Source: Fusobacterium perfoetens | GTDB lineage: Bacteria > Fusobacteriota > Fusobacteriia > Fusobacteriales > Fusobacteriaceae | Reading direction: 5' to 3' | Assembly: GCF_021531475.1 (NCBI RefSeq) | Contig: NZ_JADYTX010000018.1 | Span: forward strand, 1 to 40,119 | DNA length: 40,119 nt | In this document: in pieces, positions 16,197-25,185 of the stretch | Layout of the letters: every line of letters starts with the position of its first letter | Numbering within the stretch: position 1 is the first letter of the stretch | The notes under the pieces: generated by a model | Seen by the model: the letters and a program-made list of their open reading frames with translations, nothing else | What the model was told of the DNA's origin: nothing | Databases searched by the model: none | Translations under genes and position numbers: made by a program

Positions 16197-17978
16197 TTAA
16201 AATTTATCAGTCACTTTTTTTAACCAATTTAATTCTTTCTCATCTAAAAAAGTTTTTAATGTTTCAAAAATAACTTCATTATATTTATTAAGCCATTCTA
16301 TCTCAAATTTGTCTAAATATTCTACCTCTATAGCATCTCTATCAAATGGAGCAAAAGTTATAGTTCTAAACTCTAAATACTGTCCATACTCATTTTTAAA
16401 AGTTTTTTCACTTAAAATTTCATTTTCAAGTCTTATTCCATATTCTCCATCTAAATAAATTCCTGGTTCAACAGTTGTTATCATATTAGGCTCTAAAATA
16501 ACCCCACTTTTTCCTCTTAAAATATTTGGTCCTTCGTGGACACTTCCTAAATATCCAACTCCGTGACCTGTGGCACATCTATAATCAAGACCTAAATTCC
16601 AAATAACACTTCTTGCCACTGTATCAAGATTTCCACAAGTTGTACCTTTTGGAAATTTAAGTTTTGATAAATCTATCAAACTTTTTAATACATAGGTATA
16701 ATGTTTTTTCATCTCACTTGATACATTTCCTATTGCAAAAGTTCTTGTTATATCTGTACTTCCTTCAAAATAATGTCCACCAGAATCTAAAAGTAAAAAA
16801 CTTCCCTCTTCTAATGTAACGTTTGAATCAAGACTTGGAAGATAGTGCATCATTGGAGAATTTTTTCCAAAAGCAGATATTGTACTAAAATTATTTCCTA
16901 AATATCCCTCTTGCTCTTGCCTAAATTCCTCAACTTTTTTTACAATATCCATTTCTTTCATTTTGCTATAATCTTTTTGATTTTTTAGCCAGTACATTAA
17001 TTTTGTAACAGCTATCCCATCTTTTATATGAGCATTTATTGTATTTTTTATCTCTGTTTCATTTTTTATAGCTTTTAAACTCACTGTTGGATTTTCTCCG
17101 TTTATTATTTCAATATTTTTATTTATACTTTTTACAATAAAGCAATTGACGTTATCATAATCTAATAAAATTTTATTTTTTAAAAGAATATTTTCTAAAT
17201 AGTTATAAAAATCAAAATAGTCAAAAAGTTCTATATTATTTTCATTGAAATAATTTTTTATTTCAGTTGAGAATTTTGAAATATCTGTGAATAATAATAC
17301 TCTTTCCATTGAAATAATAGCATAAGCCAAAACAAATGGATTATACTCAATATCGTTTCCTCTTAAATTTAAAAGCCAACCTATATCTTCAAGAGTTGAA
17401 AGAATATGAACTGTAGCATTTTTTTCTTTCATTTTTTCTCTTAATCTTTTTAATTTGCTTTCTAAAGATTCTCCAGAAAATTTTTCATCAAGTAGATATA
17501 CTTTTTCTTTTGGAAGTGTAGGTCTTTCCTCCCATACCTTATCCAATAAATCTATCCCTGTTTTTATTCTAAAATTTTTCTTTTTAGCTATCTCTTCAAA
17601 TTTTTTATACTCATTAAAAGATACTGTTCTTCCATCAAAAGCTAAGCAATCTCCAGAATTTAATTTTTTTTCTATTATTTGGTATAGAGTATCTTCTCCT
17701 TCTACTGCCATTTTCATCATTTTTATTTGAGTGCCTTTTATCTCGTTTTCACATTGAGTAAAATATCTTCCATCTGTCCAAAGATAACAATTTTTACTAT
17801 CTACGAATATTGTTCCGTTAGATCCGATAAAACCACTTAAATATTCAACACCTTTGAAGAAATCACAAGGGTATTCGCTATTATGAAAATCTGATAAAGT
17901 TATAATATATCCATTTATATTATTTTCCCTCATAAAATATCTTAATTTTTCTATTCTATCGTCAATTAATTTTTTCAT
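16197..17978 (-). CDS. pepP: Xaa-Pro aminopeptidase (aminopeptidase P, three-domain form)
   Basis: This metallopeptidase removes an N-terminal residue that precedes proline. The 593-residue length matches the three-domain form (two creatinase-N-like domains, then a pita-bread catalytic domain). The metal ligands are visible as D398 (LLDSGG), D409 (STDITRTF), H472 (GHGVG), E504 (TTVEPG) and E518 (RLENE); H481 in VHEGPN is the proton shuttle. It is cytosolic, with no signal peptide. The ATG is preceded by GGGGGAAAG. It is divergent from the DUF1232 gene across a perfect palindrome and has no obvious operon partner. Confidence 0.92.
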   Translation of the reverse strand: MKKLIDDRIEKLRYFMRENNINGYIITLSDFHNSEYPCDFFKGVEYLSGFIGSNGTIFVDSKNCYLWTDGRYFTQCENEIKGTQIKMMKMAVEGEDTLYQIIEKKLNSGDCLAFDGRTVSFNEYKKFEEIAKKKNFRIKTGIDLLDKVWEERPTLPKEKVYLLDEKFSGESLESKLKRLREKMKEKNATVHILSTLEDIGWLLNLRGNDIEYNPFVLAYAIISMERVLLFTDISKFSTEIKNYFNENNIELFDYFDFYNYLENILLKNKILLDYDNVNCFIVKSINKNIEIINGENPTVSLKAIKNETEIKNTINAHIKDGIAVTKLMYWLKNQKDYSKMKEMDIVKKVEEFRQEQEGYLGNNFSTISAFGKNSPMMHYLPSLDSNVTLEEGSFLLLDSGGHYFEGSTDITRTFAIGNVSSEMKKHYTYVLKSLIDLSKLKFPKGTTCGNLDTVARSVIWNLGLDYRCATGHGVGYLGSVHEGPNILRGKSGVILEPNMITTVEPGIYLDGEYGIRLENEILSEKTFKNEYGQYLEFRTITFAPFDRDAIEVEYLDKFEIEWLNKYNEVIFETLKTFLDEKELNWLKKVTDKF

Positions 17979-18000
17979 TTTTATCTTTCCCCCTAATTTG

Positions 18001-18022
18001 TGGTATAATATATATTATACCA
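18001..18022. promoter_or_regulatory. 22-bp perfect palindrome holding two opposed extended -10 elements
   Basis: TGGTATAATAT followed by its exact reverse complement. Each half contains TGG-TATAAT, an extended -10 hexamer, one pointing to pepP and one to the DUF1232 gene. Neither has a good -35 box, which fits extended -10 promoters. The two promoters would overlap and exclude one another. Confidence 0.5.
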
Positions 18023-18098
18023 TAAAAAATACAAATAATTTCTTTAAAAAAAATAAAAAAATATGTATAATCTACATATGAAACTTAAGGAGGTTCAA

Positions 18099-18539
18099 AT
18101 GAAAAAATTCAAAGAAGACCCAAATGATATTATTGAGGGGGAATTTTTAGAAGAAGATATACAAAATGAAAAATTTAATACAGATGAATATAGAGCTTTT
18201 TTCAAAGAGGATTCTTTTTGGAATAAGATAAAAGATTATGCTGTAAAAATTGGTTTAAAGGGAATTTATTTTGCTTTGATTTTATATTATGTACTTCAAA
18301 AAGAAAATATTCCTCTAAAAGATAAAACTTTAATAATCGGTGCTTTAGGTTATCTTATTGCTCCAGTTGATTTTATTCCAGACCTTATCCCTGGAATGGG
18401 ATTTGTAGATGACATTGGAGCTTTAACTGTGGTTATTAAAAAAATGTCAGAACATATAGATGATAAAGTTAAAATCCAAGCAAAAGAAAAGTTACAAACT
18501 TGGTTTAAAAATATAGATGATATTGAAAAATTTTTATAA
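18099..18539 (+). CDS. DUF1232 (YkvA-type) membrane protein
   Basis: A 146-residue protein with an acidic, probably cytoplasmic N-terminal third and a DUF1232 domain from about residue 60. The domain contains hydrophobic segments around LKGIYFALILYYVLQ and TLIIGALGYLIAPVDFIPDLIP, the latter being the family signature PxDxIPDxIP. Function unknown. ATGs upstream at 18063 and 18078 are open, but AAGGAGG lies six bases before the ATG at 18099. It precedes the lolC/E-like permease by 14 bases and could share its membrane context. Confidence 0.85.
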   Translation: MKKFKEDPNDIIEGEFLEEDIQNEKFNTDEYRAFFKEDSFWNKIKDYAVKIGLKGIYFALILYYVLQKENIPLKDKTLIIGALGYLIAPVDFIPDLIPGMGFVDDIGALTVVIKKMSEHIDDKVKIQAKEKLQTWFKNIDDIEKFL

Positions 18540-18553
18540 TAAAAGGTGGATAG

Positions 18554-19717
18554 ATGTTTGAATTTTTTATAGCAAAAAAACATATACTTGAAAAGAAAAA
18601 ACAAAGTTTCATCGGAATAATTGGGATAATGATTGGGGTTACTGTTCTGATTGTTTCTATTGGTATTTCCAATGGACTTGATAAAAATATGATAGGAAGT
18701 ATATTATCACTTAGCAGTCATATAAGCGTCTACGATGTAGAAAACAAAAGTGAATATGAAAAAATTGAGAATAAAATAAAAGAGATTTCTGGAGTAAAAG
18801 GTGTTCTTCCAAAAGTTTCAACTCAAGGGCTTATAAAATATAGAGGGGTTTACGGAGATTATGTTTCAGGTGTAAAAATTGAGGGACTTGATATTGAAAA
18901 AGCAAAAACAGCTATTGATATTGAGAAAAAAATCGTTCACGGAAAAATAAATTCTGAAAAAAGAAATGGGATTTATATAGGTAACGAACTTTTTAGACAG
19001 CTTGGAGCAAATATCGGAGATAAAATCTCTCTGGTTTCAGCAGAAAATCAAGAACTTCCCTTGGAAATTACTGGGGTTTTTGAAAGTGGATATTATGACT
19101 ATGATATAAGTATGGTTATTATTCCCCTTGCAACAGCTCAGTATATGATGTATATGGGAGATAATATCACAAATCTTGAGATTACTCTCGATAATCCTTA
19201 CGACGCCGATAGGATTTCTGATATTTTATCTGAAAAATATGGACTTTTTAATAGAACTTGGGGAGACCAAAATAAAAATCTTCTGTCAGCACTAGCTCTT
19301 GAAAAAACTGTTATGATTGTGGTTTTCTCATTGATAGTAGTTATTGCTGGATTTGTAGTTTGGGTTATTATGAATATGTTAGTTCGTGAAAAAATAAAAG
19401 ATATTGGTATTATGAGGGCTATGGGATTTTCAACTCAAAATATTATGAAAATCTTTTTAATAGAGGGGATTACTTTGGGAGTAATTGGAATTTTTATAGG
19501 GGTTTTATTATCCCTTGGAATTTTATGGTATATTGAAAATTATTCTATCTCTGGAATTACTTCTATATATTATCTGAGCAAAATTCCTGTTGAGATTTCT
19601 CTAAAAGAGATTTTAATCATAGTTTTTGTAAACTTTATCGTTATATTTTTATCAAGTGTTTTTCCAGCATATAGAGCTGGTAAGATGGAAACAATGGAGG
19701 CTTTAAGATATGAATAA
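18554..19717 (+). CDS. LolC/LolE-type ABC permease (FtsX/MacB superfamily)
   Basis: A 387-residue inner-membrane subunit with the lipoprotein-exporter layout: one N-terminal membrane segment (about 20-42, [20 protein letters not shown]), a large periplasmic domain (about 45-250), then three membrane segments near 255-280, 300-330 and 350-375, ending [17 protein letters not shown] as usual for this superfamily. With the adjacent LolD-like ATPase it should release lipoproteins from the inner membrane for transport to the outer membrane. Only one permease gene is present, so the complex may be a homodimer (LolF-like), which is inference. The 3' end overlaps lolD by eight bases. Confidence 0.88.
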   Translation: MFEFFIAKKHILEKKKQSFIGIIGIMIGVTVLIVSIGISNGLDKNMIGSILSLSSHISVYDVENKSEYEKIENKIKEISGVKGVLPKVSTQGLIKYRGVYGDYVSGVKIEGLDIEKAKTAIDIEKKIVHGKINSEKRNGIYIGNELFRQLGANIGDKISLVSAENQELPLEITGVFESGYYDYDISMVIIPLATAQYMMYMGDNITNLEITLDNPYDADRISDILSEKYGLFNRTWGDQNKNLLSALALEKTVMIVVFSLIVVIAGFVVWVIMNMLVREKIKDIGIMRAMGFSTQNIMKIFLIEGITLGVIGIFIGVLLSLGILWYIENYSISGITSIYYLSKIPVEISLKEILIIVFVNFIVIFLSSVFPAYRAGKMETMEALRYE

Positions 19718-20393
19718 AATTTTGGAACTAAAAAATATAAATAAAACTTATAAAGGAACTAGCGAGACTTTACATATTTTAAAAGATTTAGATTTAGTTA
19801 TCAATGAGGGAGAGTTTGTTTCTATCATTGGTAAATCTGGTTCTGGAAAATCTACCCTTTTAAATGTTATTGGACTTTTGGACTCTATTGATGAGGGAGA
19901 AATTTATATTCACGGAGAAAAAGTTGATAGAACTAACCATCAAAAAATAGACTTACTAAAAAATAGGGATATTGGATTTGTTTTCCAATTTCACTATCTT
20001 TTACCAGAGTTCACAGCTTTAGAAAATGTAATGTTACCTGCTCTTTTAAATAATTTTAATGACAAAAAAAATATTGAAGAAAAAGCTAAAAAGATTTTGG
20101 ACAGCGTTGGCTTAAAAGAAAGATATAACCACAAACCAAACCAACTTTCTGGAGGAGAAAAACAAAGAGTTGCAATAGCTAGAGCTTTGATAAATGACCC
20201 AAAAATAATTTTGGCTGACGAGCCTACAGGAAATCTTGACGAGGAAACAAGTAATGAAATCCATAATCTTTTTAGAAAAATAAACAGAGAAAATAATCAA
20301 ACTATTATTGTAGTTACTCACTCAAGAGAACTTGCAAATATTACTGATAAAAGATATTCTGTAAAAAATGGAAAATTATTTTTAGAAAATTAA
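19710..20393 (+). CDS. lolD: LolD-type lipoprotein-releasing ABC ATPase
   Basis: A 227-residue ATPase with Walker [10 protein letters not shown] (41-49), signature LSGGE (146-150), Walker B IILADE (166-171) and the switch histidine in VVTHS. The Q-loop segment [21 protein letters not shown] (89-109) is characteristic of LolD rather than of the MacB ATPase. It powers the adjoining permease. It overlaps the permease gene by eight bases, so translation is coupled. A hairpin follows the stop. Confidence 0.9.
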   Translation: MNKILELKNINKTYKGTSETLHILKDLDLVINEGEFVSIIGKSGSGKSTLLNVIGLLDSIDEGEIYIHGEKVDRTNHQKIDLLKNRDIGFVFQFHYLLPEFTALENVMLPALLNNFNDKKNIEEKAKKILDSVGLKERYNHKPNQLSGGEKQRVAIARALINDPKIILADEPTGNLDEETSNEIHNLFRKINRENNQTIIVVTHSRELANITDKRYSVKNGKLFLEN

Positions 20394-20398
20394 ATTTT

Positions 20399-20428
20399 TT
20401 AGACAAAATTTTTTAAAATTCCGTCTAA
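20399..20428 (+). terminator. Hairpin after lolD, weak terminator
   Basis: TTAGAC (20399-20404) pairs with GTCTAA (20423-20428), with an inner AATTTT/AAAATT stem. No T tract follows, so it may be an mRNA 3' end processing hairpin or only a partial terminator. Confidence 0.4.
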
Positions 20429-20442
20429 GTGTTATAAAGAAG

Positions 20443-20513
20443 CTTCATAAAAGAAGTATCCTCAGATAGAGGTTCATATAAAAGAGTACATCATGGAATA
20501 CTTGAAGTACTAG
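20443..20513 (+). promoter_or_regulatory. Structured 5' leader of hpf with a six-codon micro-ORF
   Basis: Three small hairpins follow one another: CTTC/GAAG (20443-20456), CCTC/GAGG (20460-20472) and AGTAC/GTACT (20485-20511). The last contains ATG GAA TAC TTG AAG TAC TAG (20493-20513), whose stop abuts the AAGGAG of hpf. A regulatory role is inference; the hairpins are short. Confidence 0.3.
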
Positions 20514-20527
20514 AAGGAGTGGTGTTT

Positions 20528-21073
20528 ATGAGAATATCAGTAAACGGAAGACATTTAGTTGTAACAGACCCTATTAACGATTATACTGTAAAGAGAGTTG
20601 AAAAATTAGACAAATATTTTGACCGTATAAGCGAAATAGTAGTAACTCTATCAGCAGTAAAATTAAGAAAAGGACCTTCACACACAGCAGAAATGAGAGC
20701 TCACTTAAACTCAACTGTATTAAAAGCTGTGGCTACTGAATCTGACCTTTATGTTGCAATAGATAAAGCTACAAGTATATTAGAAGGACAAATTAAAAAA
20801 TATAAAGAAAAATTAAGAGATAATAATGATGTAGTTTCTCAAAGAGTTTTCAAATTTGACCCTACATCTAATACAGTTTCTACTGAAGCTACAAAACAAA
20901 TAGTTAAAGTTTCTATGGAATCTAAACCTATGACACTTGAAGAAGCAATACTTCAAATGGAAACTTTAGGAAAAGATTTCTACATCTTCAACAACGAAGA
21001 AACTCAAGAAATGAATGTTGTTTATAAGAAAAGAGATGGAAACTACGCTCATGTAGAACCAGCTGAAGAATAA
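20528..21073 (+). CDS. hpf: Long-form ribosome hibernation promoting factor HPF
   Basis: Long HPF binds 30S subunits and dimerises ribosomes into 100S particles in stationary phase or stress. The 181 residues show the S30AE domain (1-100; MRISVNGRHLVVTDPINDYTV at the start) and the C-terminal dimerisation domain (about 122-181; MTLEEAILQMETLGKDFYIF, EMNVVYKKRDGNYAHVEP). GTG codons at 20519 and 20522 are in frame, but the ATG at 20528 matches the family start and has AAGGAG at the right distance. It ends at a strong terminator. Regulation probably involves the structured leader. Confidence 0.93.
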   Translation: MRISVNGRHLVVTDPINDYTVKRVEKLDKYFDRISEIVVTLSAVKLRKGPSHTAEMRAHLNSTVLKAVATESDLYVAIDKATSILEGQIKKYKEKLRDNNDVVSQRVFKFDPTSNTVSTEATKQIVKVSMESKPMTLEEAILQMETLGKDFYIFNNEETQEMNVVYKKRDGNYAHVEPAEE

Positions 21074-21096
21074 ACAAAAATAATTTAATAACAATG

Positions 21097-21125
21097 GCAG
21101 GTCCTTAGTGACCTGCACTTTTTAT
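21097..21125 (+). terminator. Terminator of hpf
   Basis: GCAGGTC (21097-21103) pairs with GACCTGC (21110-21116), followed by ACTTTTT. Confidence 0.85.
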
Positions 21126-21150
21126 ATAAAAATATAAGTTGGAGGAAAAT

Positions 21151-22104
21151 ATGATAATAAAATTATTAGAACCATTAGTAGTAAAAAAAGAAGTTATTGA
21201 AAATCTTAGTAGTGAAATAAAAAAATTGGGGCATGAATTTGTTTACTATAATACAAAAACTACTGATGTTGAGGAATTAAAAGAAAGAGCAAAAGACGCT
21301 GACATTCTTATGATTGCAAATAATCCTTTACCTAACGAAGTTATAGAAGTGGCAAAAAATTTAAAAATGATATCTGTGGCTTTTACAGGATTTGACCATA
21401 TTGGAACTCTTGCAAAAGAAAGAGGGATTGTTGTTTGTAATGCTGCTGGATATGCTAATAATGCCGTGGCTGAACTTGTAATTGGACTTACTTTAGACCT
21501 TATGAGAAATATTAATAAATGTAACTCTGTTATAAGAAAAGGTGGTACTATTGCTGGACTTATCGGTGGGGAAATAAAAGGAAAAACTGTTGGTATAGTT
21601 GGTACTGGAAGAATCGGTACTATGACAGCTAATCTTTTTAAATGTATGGGAGCTAATCTTATCGGTTATGATATTACAGAAAATCCAAAAGCTATTGAAT
21701 TGGGATTAAAATATGTAGATATTGATACTTTAATGAAAACTTCTGATATAATCTCTCTACATCTTCCATTAAATGATTCTACAAGAGGATTTATCTCTAA
21801 AGAAAAATTATCTCTTATGAAAGAAACAGGAATTTTAATCAACTGTGCTAGAGGAGCTGTTGTTGATAATAATGCTTTAGCCCAAATTTTAAATGAAGAA
21901 AAAATCGCTGGAGCTGGTATAGATGTATTTGATATGGAACCACCTATCCCAAGTGATTATCCATTACTAAATGCTAAAAATACAATCCTTACTCCTCACG
22001 TTGCTTTTGCATCTCACGAATCTATGATTATAAGAGCTGAAATTGCTTTTGACAATGTTAATAAATATTTAGCTGGGACTCCAATAAATGTAGTAAAATT
22101 ATAA
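21151..22104 (+). CDS. D-isomer-specific 2-hydroxyacid dehydrogenase
   Basis: A 317-residue NAD-dependent dehydrogenase that interconverts a 2-oxo acid and a D-2-hydroxy acid. The Rossmann dinucleotide loop is GTGRIG (151-156), with acidic D174 after the second strand favouring NAD. The catalytic triad is R234 (NCARGAVVD), E263 (DMEPP) and H283 (TPHVAF). A TTG 12 bases upstream is open, but ATG at 21151 has GGAGG five bases before it. The length and motif spacing match glyoxylate/hydroxypyruvate/phosphoglycerate dehydrogenases; the substrate is undecided. It has its own unit after the hpf terminator and runs into the palindromic repeat. Confidence 0.87.
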   Translation: MIIKLLEPLVVKKEVIENLSSEIKKLGHEFVYYNTKTTDVEELKERAKDADILMIANNPLPNEVIEVAKNLKMISVAFTGFDHIGTLAKERGIVVCNAAGYANNAVAELVIGLTLDLMRNINKCNSVIRKGGTIAGLIGGEIKGKTVGIVGTGRIGTMTANLFKCMGANLIGYDITENPKAIELGLKYVDIDTLMKTSDIISLHLPLNDSTRGFISKEKLSLMKETGILINCARGAVVDNNALAQILNEEKIAGAGIDVFDMEPPIPSDYPLLNAKNTILTPHVAFASHESMIIRAEIAFDNVNKYLAGTPINVVKL

Positions 22105-22115
22105 TAATTTAATTA

Positions 22116-22337
22116 AAAAGGGCTGTCGCATTTTTTATTAAAAAGAATATAGATTAAAAATTACGGAAATTATGGAGAAAAATTAGATTTATAAAGCGAT
22201 ATTAAACGCTAAAAATCACAACTGTTTGAGCGTCAGCGAGTTTTGTGATTTTAGTGAAATGAGCTTTTAATAAATCAATTTTTCGTAATCTGTAGTAATT
22301 TTTAATCTTATATTTCTTAAATTTGTGACAACCCTTT
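22116..22337. repeat. Palindromic repeat element, copy 1 (MITE-like)
   Basis: A non-coding element whose two halves are imperfect inverted copies for about 80 bases each. The outer ends are GGGCTGTCGCA and TGTGACAACCC, an approximate terminal inverted repeat. Next inward, GATTAAAAATTAC faces GTAATTTTTAATC. The centre has an AAATCACAA/TTGTGATTT hairpin. The shared core is 22138-22320 and is about 93% identical to copy 2 at 36778-36959. It lies between two convergent genes, with no transposase. Terminal inverted repeats, small size and no ORF suggest a miniature transposable element; it could also serve as a bidirectional terminator. Confidence 0.8.
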
Positions 22338-22347
22338 TTTATATTTT

Positions 22348-22704
22348 TTATTCTACTGCTGCAGTTACTACTATTTCAACAAGAAGTTCTTTTTCTGCTA
22401 AAGCTGCTTCTACACAAGCTCTTGCAGGAGCGTGTCCAGCTTCGACCCAATTATCCCAAACTTCATTCATTTCATCAAAATAACTTATATCTTTTAAATA
22501 TATTGTCGCCATAAGTATTTTTGATTTATCACTACCAATATCTTTTAGAACTCTTTCTATATTAGCTAAAGCTTCTTTAGTTTGAGTTTGAACATCTTTT
22601 TTTCCTTCATTCTCTTCAAAACAACATTGTCCACAAAGATAAGCTACACCATTATGAATTACAGCCTCACTAAGTCTTTTTCCAACATTAAATCTTTTTA
22701 TCAT
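22348..22704 (-). CDS. ridA: RidA family reactive intermediate deaminase
   Basis: RidA hydrolyses reactive enamine/imine intermediates released by pyridoxal-phosphate enzymes such as threonine dehydratase. The 118-residue protein has the family features: GQCCFEENEGKKDVQTQT, ALANIERVLKDIGSDKSKIL, and the conserved arginine in APARACVEAALAEK with the C-terminal VEIVVTA. The first in-frame codon is a GTG at 22707, but the ATG at 22704 is five bases after AGGAGG. A candidate promoter (TTGACA at 22763-22758) lies just after the hcp stop, so it may be transcribed alone or by read-through from hcp. Confidence 0.88.
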   Translation of the reverse strand: MIKRFNVGKRLSEAVIHNGVAYLCGQCCFEENEGKKDVQTQTKEALANIERVLKDIGSDKSKILMATIYLKDISYFDEMNEVWDNWVEAGHAPARACVEAALAEKELLVEIVVTAAVE

Positions 22705-22769
22705 CACTACCTCCTCAAATATTATCTCTATTTCACTTTATAATATTTAAGAAAAATTGTCAAATTATT

Positions 22770-24395
22770 TTATCCAAAGAATTTTTCCATATCTTCTTCA
22801 ACTGTTGAAATTCCACTTATTCCAAATTGCTCAACCAATACCTTAGCAACATTTTCTGATAAAAATCCAGGTAATGTTGGACCTAATTTAATATTTTTTA
22901 CTCCTAAGTATAAAAGTGCTAATAAAACTATTACAGCCTTTTGTTCATACCAAGAAATATTATAAATTATTGGCAGATCATTAATATCATTTAATTCAAA
23001 AATTTCTTTTAATTTTAAGGCGATTAAAGCTAAAGAGTATGAGTCATTACATTGTCCAGCATCTAAAACTCTTGGTATTCCTCCAATATCTCCTAGATTT
23101 AATTTATTATATCTATATTTTGCACAACCAGCAGTTAAGATAACTGTATCTTTAGGAAGATTTTTTGCAAATTCTGTATAATAATCTCTCTTTGTACTTC
23201 TTCCATCACAGCCACCCATTACCACAAATTTCTTAATAGCTCCACTTTTTACAGCCTCTACTATCTTATCTTTTAATGCAAATACTTGTTCGTGAGCAAA
23301 TCCCCCTATAATTTCCCCTGTTTCTATCTCCTTTGGTGGTAGACATTTTTTAGCTTGTTCTATCACTTGAGAAAAATCCTTTTCTTCCCCTTCTATATGT
23401 TTGCAACCATCAAAAGAAACTAAACCTGTTGTATAAATTCTATCTTTATAGCTCTGTTTTGGAGTAACTATACAGTTAGTTGTCATCACTATTGGACCAT
23501 TGAAACTTTCAAATTCATCTTGTTGTTTCCACCAAGCATTTCCATAGTTTCCTACAAAGTTTTTATACTTTTTAAATTTTGGATAATAGTGAGCTGGTAA
23601 CATTTCAGAGTGAGTATATACATCTACACCAGTTCCTTGAGTTTGTTCTAGTAACATTTCTAAATCTTTTAAATCATGTCCTGATATTAATATTCCCGGA
23701 TTTTTTCCAACCCCTATATTAACTTTTGTGATCTCTGGATTTCCATAATTTTTAGTATTAGCTCTATCTAAAAGTTCCATTCCAAAAACTCCATACTTTC
23801 CTGTTTCCATTACTAATCCTAAAGCATCTTCAACAGTTAAATTTTTATCTAAAGTTTTTGCTAAAGCTCTTTGTAAAAATATATCTATCTCTTCATTATA
23901 TTCATTTAAAACATTTCCGTGAGTTACATAAGCTGATAACCCCTTCAATCCATAGATTACCATCTCTTTTAAACTTCTTAAATCTACATTTTTTTCATTT
24001 AAAATACTTATTCTCTCATCTCTTGTTAAATAATCTTTTCTCTCAATAGAAAATTCACTAGCCTCAGATAACATCTCTTTATTTTTTAATCTTCCATATA
24101 GATCTCTCTTGATTTCTAAAGATTGCTCTATTCTATCCTCTATATTTCCCTCTGAAAAGTTTACATTTGTAATTGTAGTGAAAAGATTATCCAAAACAAC
24201 TTTATTTATTTCAGAAGATATAACCTCTCCCTCTTCTCTTAATCTTGTAGTGATCTCACAAATTCCTTTTGTTATATATACTAATAAATCTTGTAGGTAG
24301 GCAACATTTGCTGTTTTTCCACAAACTCCAGCCACACTACATCCTTTACAATTTAAAGTCTCTTGGCATTGCCAACAAAACATTTTATTTTCCAT
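22770..24395 (-). CDS. hcp: Hydroxylamine reductase / hybrid cluster protein Hcp
   Basis: Hcp carries a [4Fe-4S] and a hybrid Fe-S-O cluster, and acts on nitric oxide and hydroxylamine under anaerobic nitrosative stress. The 541 residues are normal for the family. The N-terminal cluster motif is [20 protein letters not shown] (6-25). The hybrid-cluster ligand regions are recognisable in [58 protein letters not shown] and [11 protein letters not shown]. The ATG follows AGGAGGG. It is divergent from a Crp/Fnr-type regulator and is preceded by a GTTGC-N4-GCAAC palindrome at -41.5, so it is very probably activated by that regulator. Confidence 0.96.
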   Translation of the reverse strand: MENKMFCWQCQETLNCKGCSVAGVCGKTANVAYLQDLLVYITKGICEITTRLREEGEVISSEINKVVLDNLFTTITNVNFSEGNIEDRIEQSLEIKRDLYGRLKNKEMLSEASEFSIERKDYLTRDERISILNEKNVDLRSLKEMVIYGLKGLSAYVTHGNVLNEYNEEIDIFLQRALAKTLDKNLTVEDALGLVMETGKYGVFGMELLDRANTKNYGNPEITKVNIGVGKNPGILISGHDLKDLEMLLEQTQGTGVDVYTHSEMLPAHYYPKFKKYKNFVGNYGNAWWKQQDEFESFNGPIVMTTNCIVTPKQSYKDRIYTTGLVSFDGCKHIEGEEKDFSQVIEQAKKCLPPKEIETGEIIGGFAHEQVFALKDKIVEAVKSGAIKKFVVMGGCDGRSTKRDYYTEFAKNLPKDTVILTAGCAKYRYNKLNLGDIGGIPRVLDAGQCNDSYSLALIALKLKEIFELNDINDLPIIYNISWYEQKAVIVLLALLYLGVKNIKLGPTLPGFLSENVAKVLVEQFGISGISTVEEDMEKFFG

Positions 24396-24428
24396 CTATT
24401 TTAACCCTCCTCTTTTTTCTTTTTTTAC

Positions 24429-24470
24429 ATTATATATAATTTTTTCTATATTTTATGTTGCTTATGCAAC
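24429..24470 (-). promoter_or_regulatory. hcp promoter with HcpR-like operator
   Basis: The palindrome GTTGC-TTAT-GCAAC lies at 24457-24470. The minus-strand -10 box TATAAT is 24434-24429. If transcription starts seven bases beyond the -10 box (about 24422), the palindrome is centred at -41.5, the class II activator position of Crp/Fnr proteins. There is no consensus -35 box, as expected for an activated promoter. The same site also lies upstream of the divergent regulator gene (plus-strand -10 at 24487-24492). Confidence 0.75.
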
Positions 24471-24519
24471 TTTTTTTATTTTATGATATAATTAAATATA
24501 AAACTTTTAGGAGAAAAAT

Positions 24520-25178
24520 ATGAAATACTTGAATTTATTAAAAAAATTGCCACTTTTTTTAATCTAAGTGATAATGAAATTCTATTTATATTAAAATTTT
24601 TTAATTTTTCAGAGGAAAATTTTGATAAAAATAATCTAATTTTTCAAGCTGGAAATCCTATCACTAAGATTGGAATTATTATTTCTGGAGAACTAAATGT
24701 TATAAAAGAAGACTTTTGGGGAAATAGAAATATTTTGGAAAAATTTAAATCTGGAGAAATTTTTGGTGAAGTTTTTGCTCTTTCAAAAAGAAGTACTCCA
24801 AATCTAAGTGTTGAGGCCTCACAAAACTGTAAAATTTTATTTTTAGATTTAAAAGATTTTTTAATCAATAATCCAAAAAATCCTTTTGAAATCTATAAAT
24901 TTTTAAATAATGTTTTTCAAATTTCTCTGAAAAAAAATATTCTACTAACTCAAAAAATAGAACACATCACTAAAAAATCTCTAAAGGAAAAAATTATTTC
25001 CTTTCTATCTGCTGAGGCTTTAAAAAATAAAAGTAACTCTTTTGATATTAAATTTGATAGACAAGAATTAGCTGATTATCTATCTGTTGATAGAAGTGCT
25101 TTATCCAGAGAGCTTAGCACTTTAAAAAAACAAAAAATACTGGACTATAATAAAAATCATTTCACACTTTTTAAATAA
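24520..25178 (+). CDS. Crp/Fnr family regulator (HcpR-like), reading frame broken at a T7 tract
   Basis: A Crp/Fnr-type regulator of hcp. From the ATG at 24520, six bases after AGGAG, the frame reads MKYLNLLKKLPLFLI and stops. One extra T in the T7 run at 24554-24560 would restore MKYLNLLKKLPLFFNLSDNE and the family consensus through to the stop at 25178, giving 219 residues. The cyclic-nucleotide-binding-like domain (KIGIIISGELNVIKEDFWGN, FKSGEIFGEVFALS) and the C-terminal helix-turn-helix (RQELADYLSVDRSALSRELSTL) are intact. No ATG, GTG or TTG opens the second frame before about 24715-24735, which would lose half of the sensor domain. This could be a homopolymer sequencing error, phase variation, slippage, or a true pseudogene. 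Confidence 0.8.
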
Positions 25179-25185
25179 TTTTTTA

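Noticed and set aside
22116-22337. CRISPR or tandem repeat array
   Set aside because: Only two dispersed copies 14 kb apart exist, with no regular spacers and no cas genes anywhere in the window.
23858-24300. Open frames on the plus strand opposite hcp, and similar ones opposite thiH, thiG, the cyclase gene and others
   Set aside because: They are antisense to strongly supported genes, have low-complexity Leu/Ser/Phe-rich products and no ribosome binding sites.
24735-25178. A 147-residue protein starting at TTG 24735 as the whole hcp regulator
   Set aside because: It would begin in the middle of the sensor domain; the DNA upstream encodes the missing part with a good ribosome binding site, so a frameshift explains it better.
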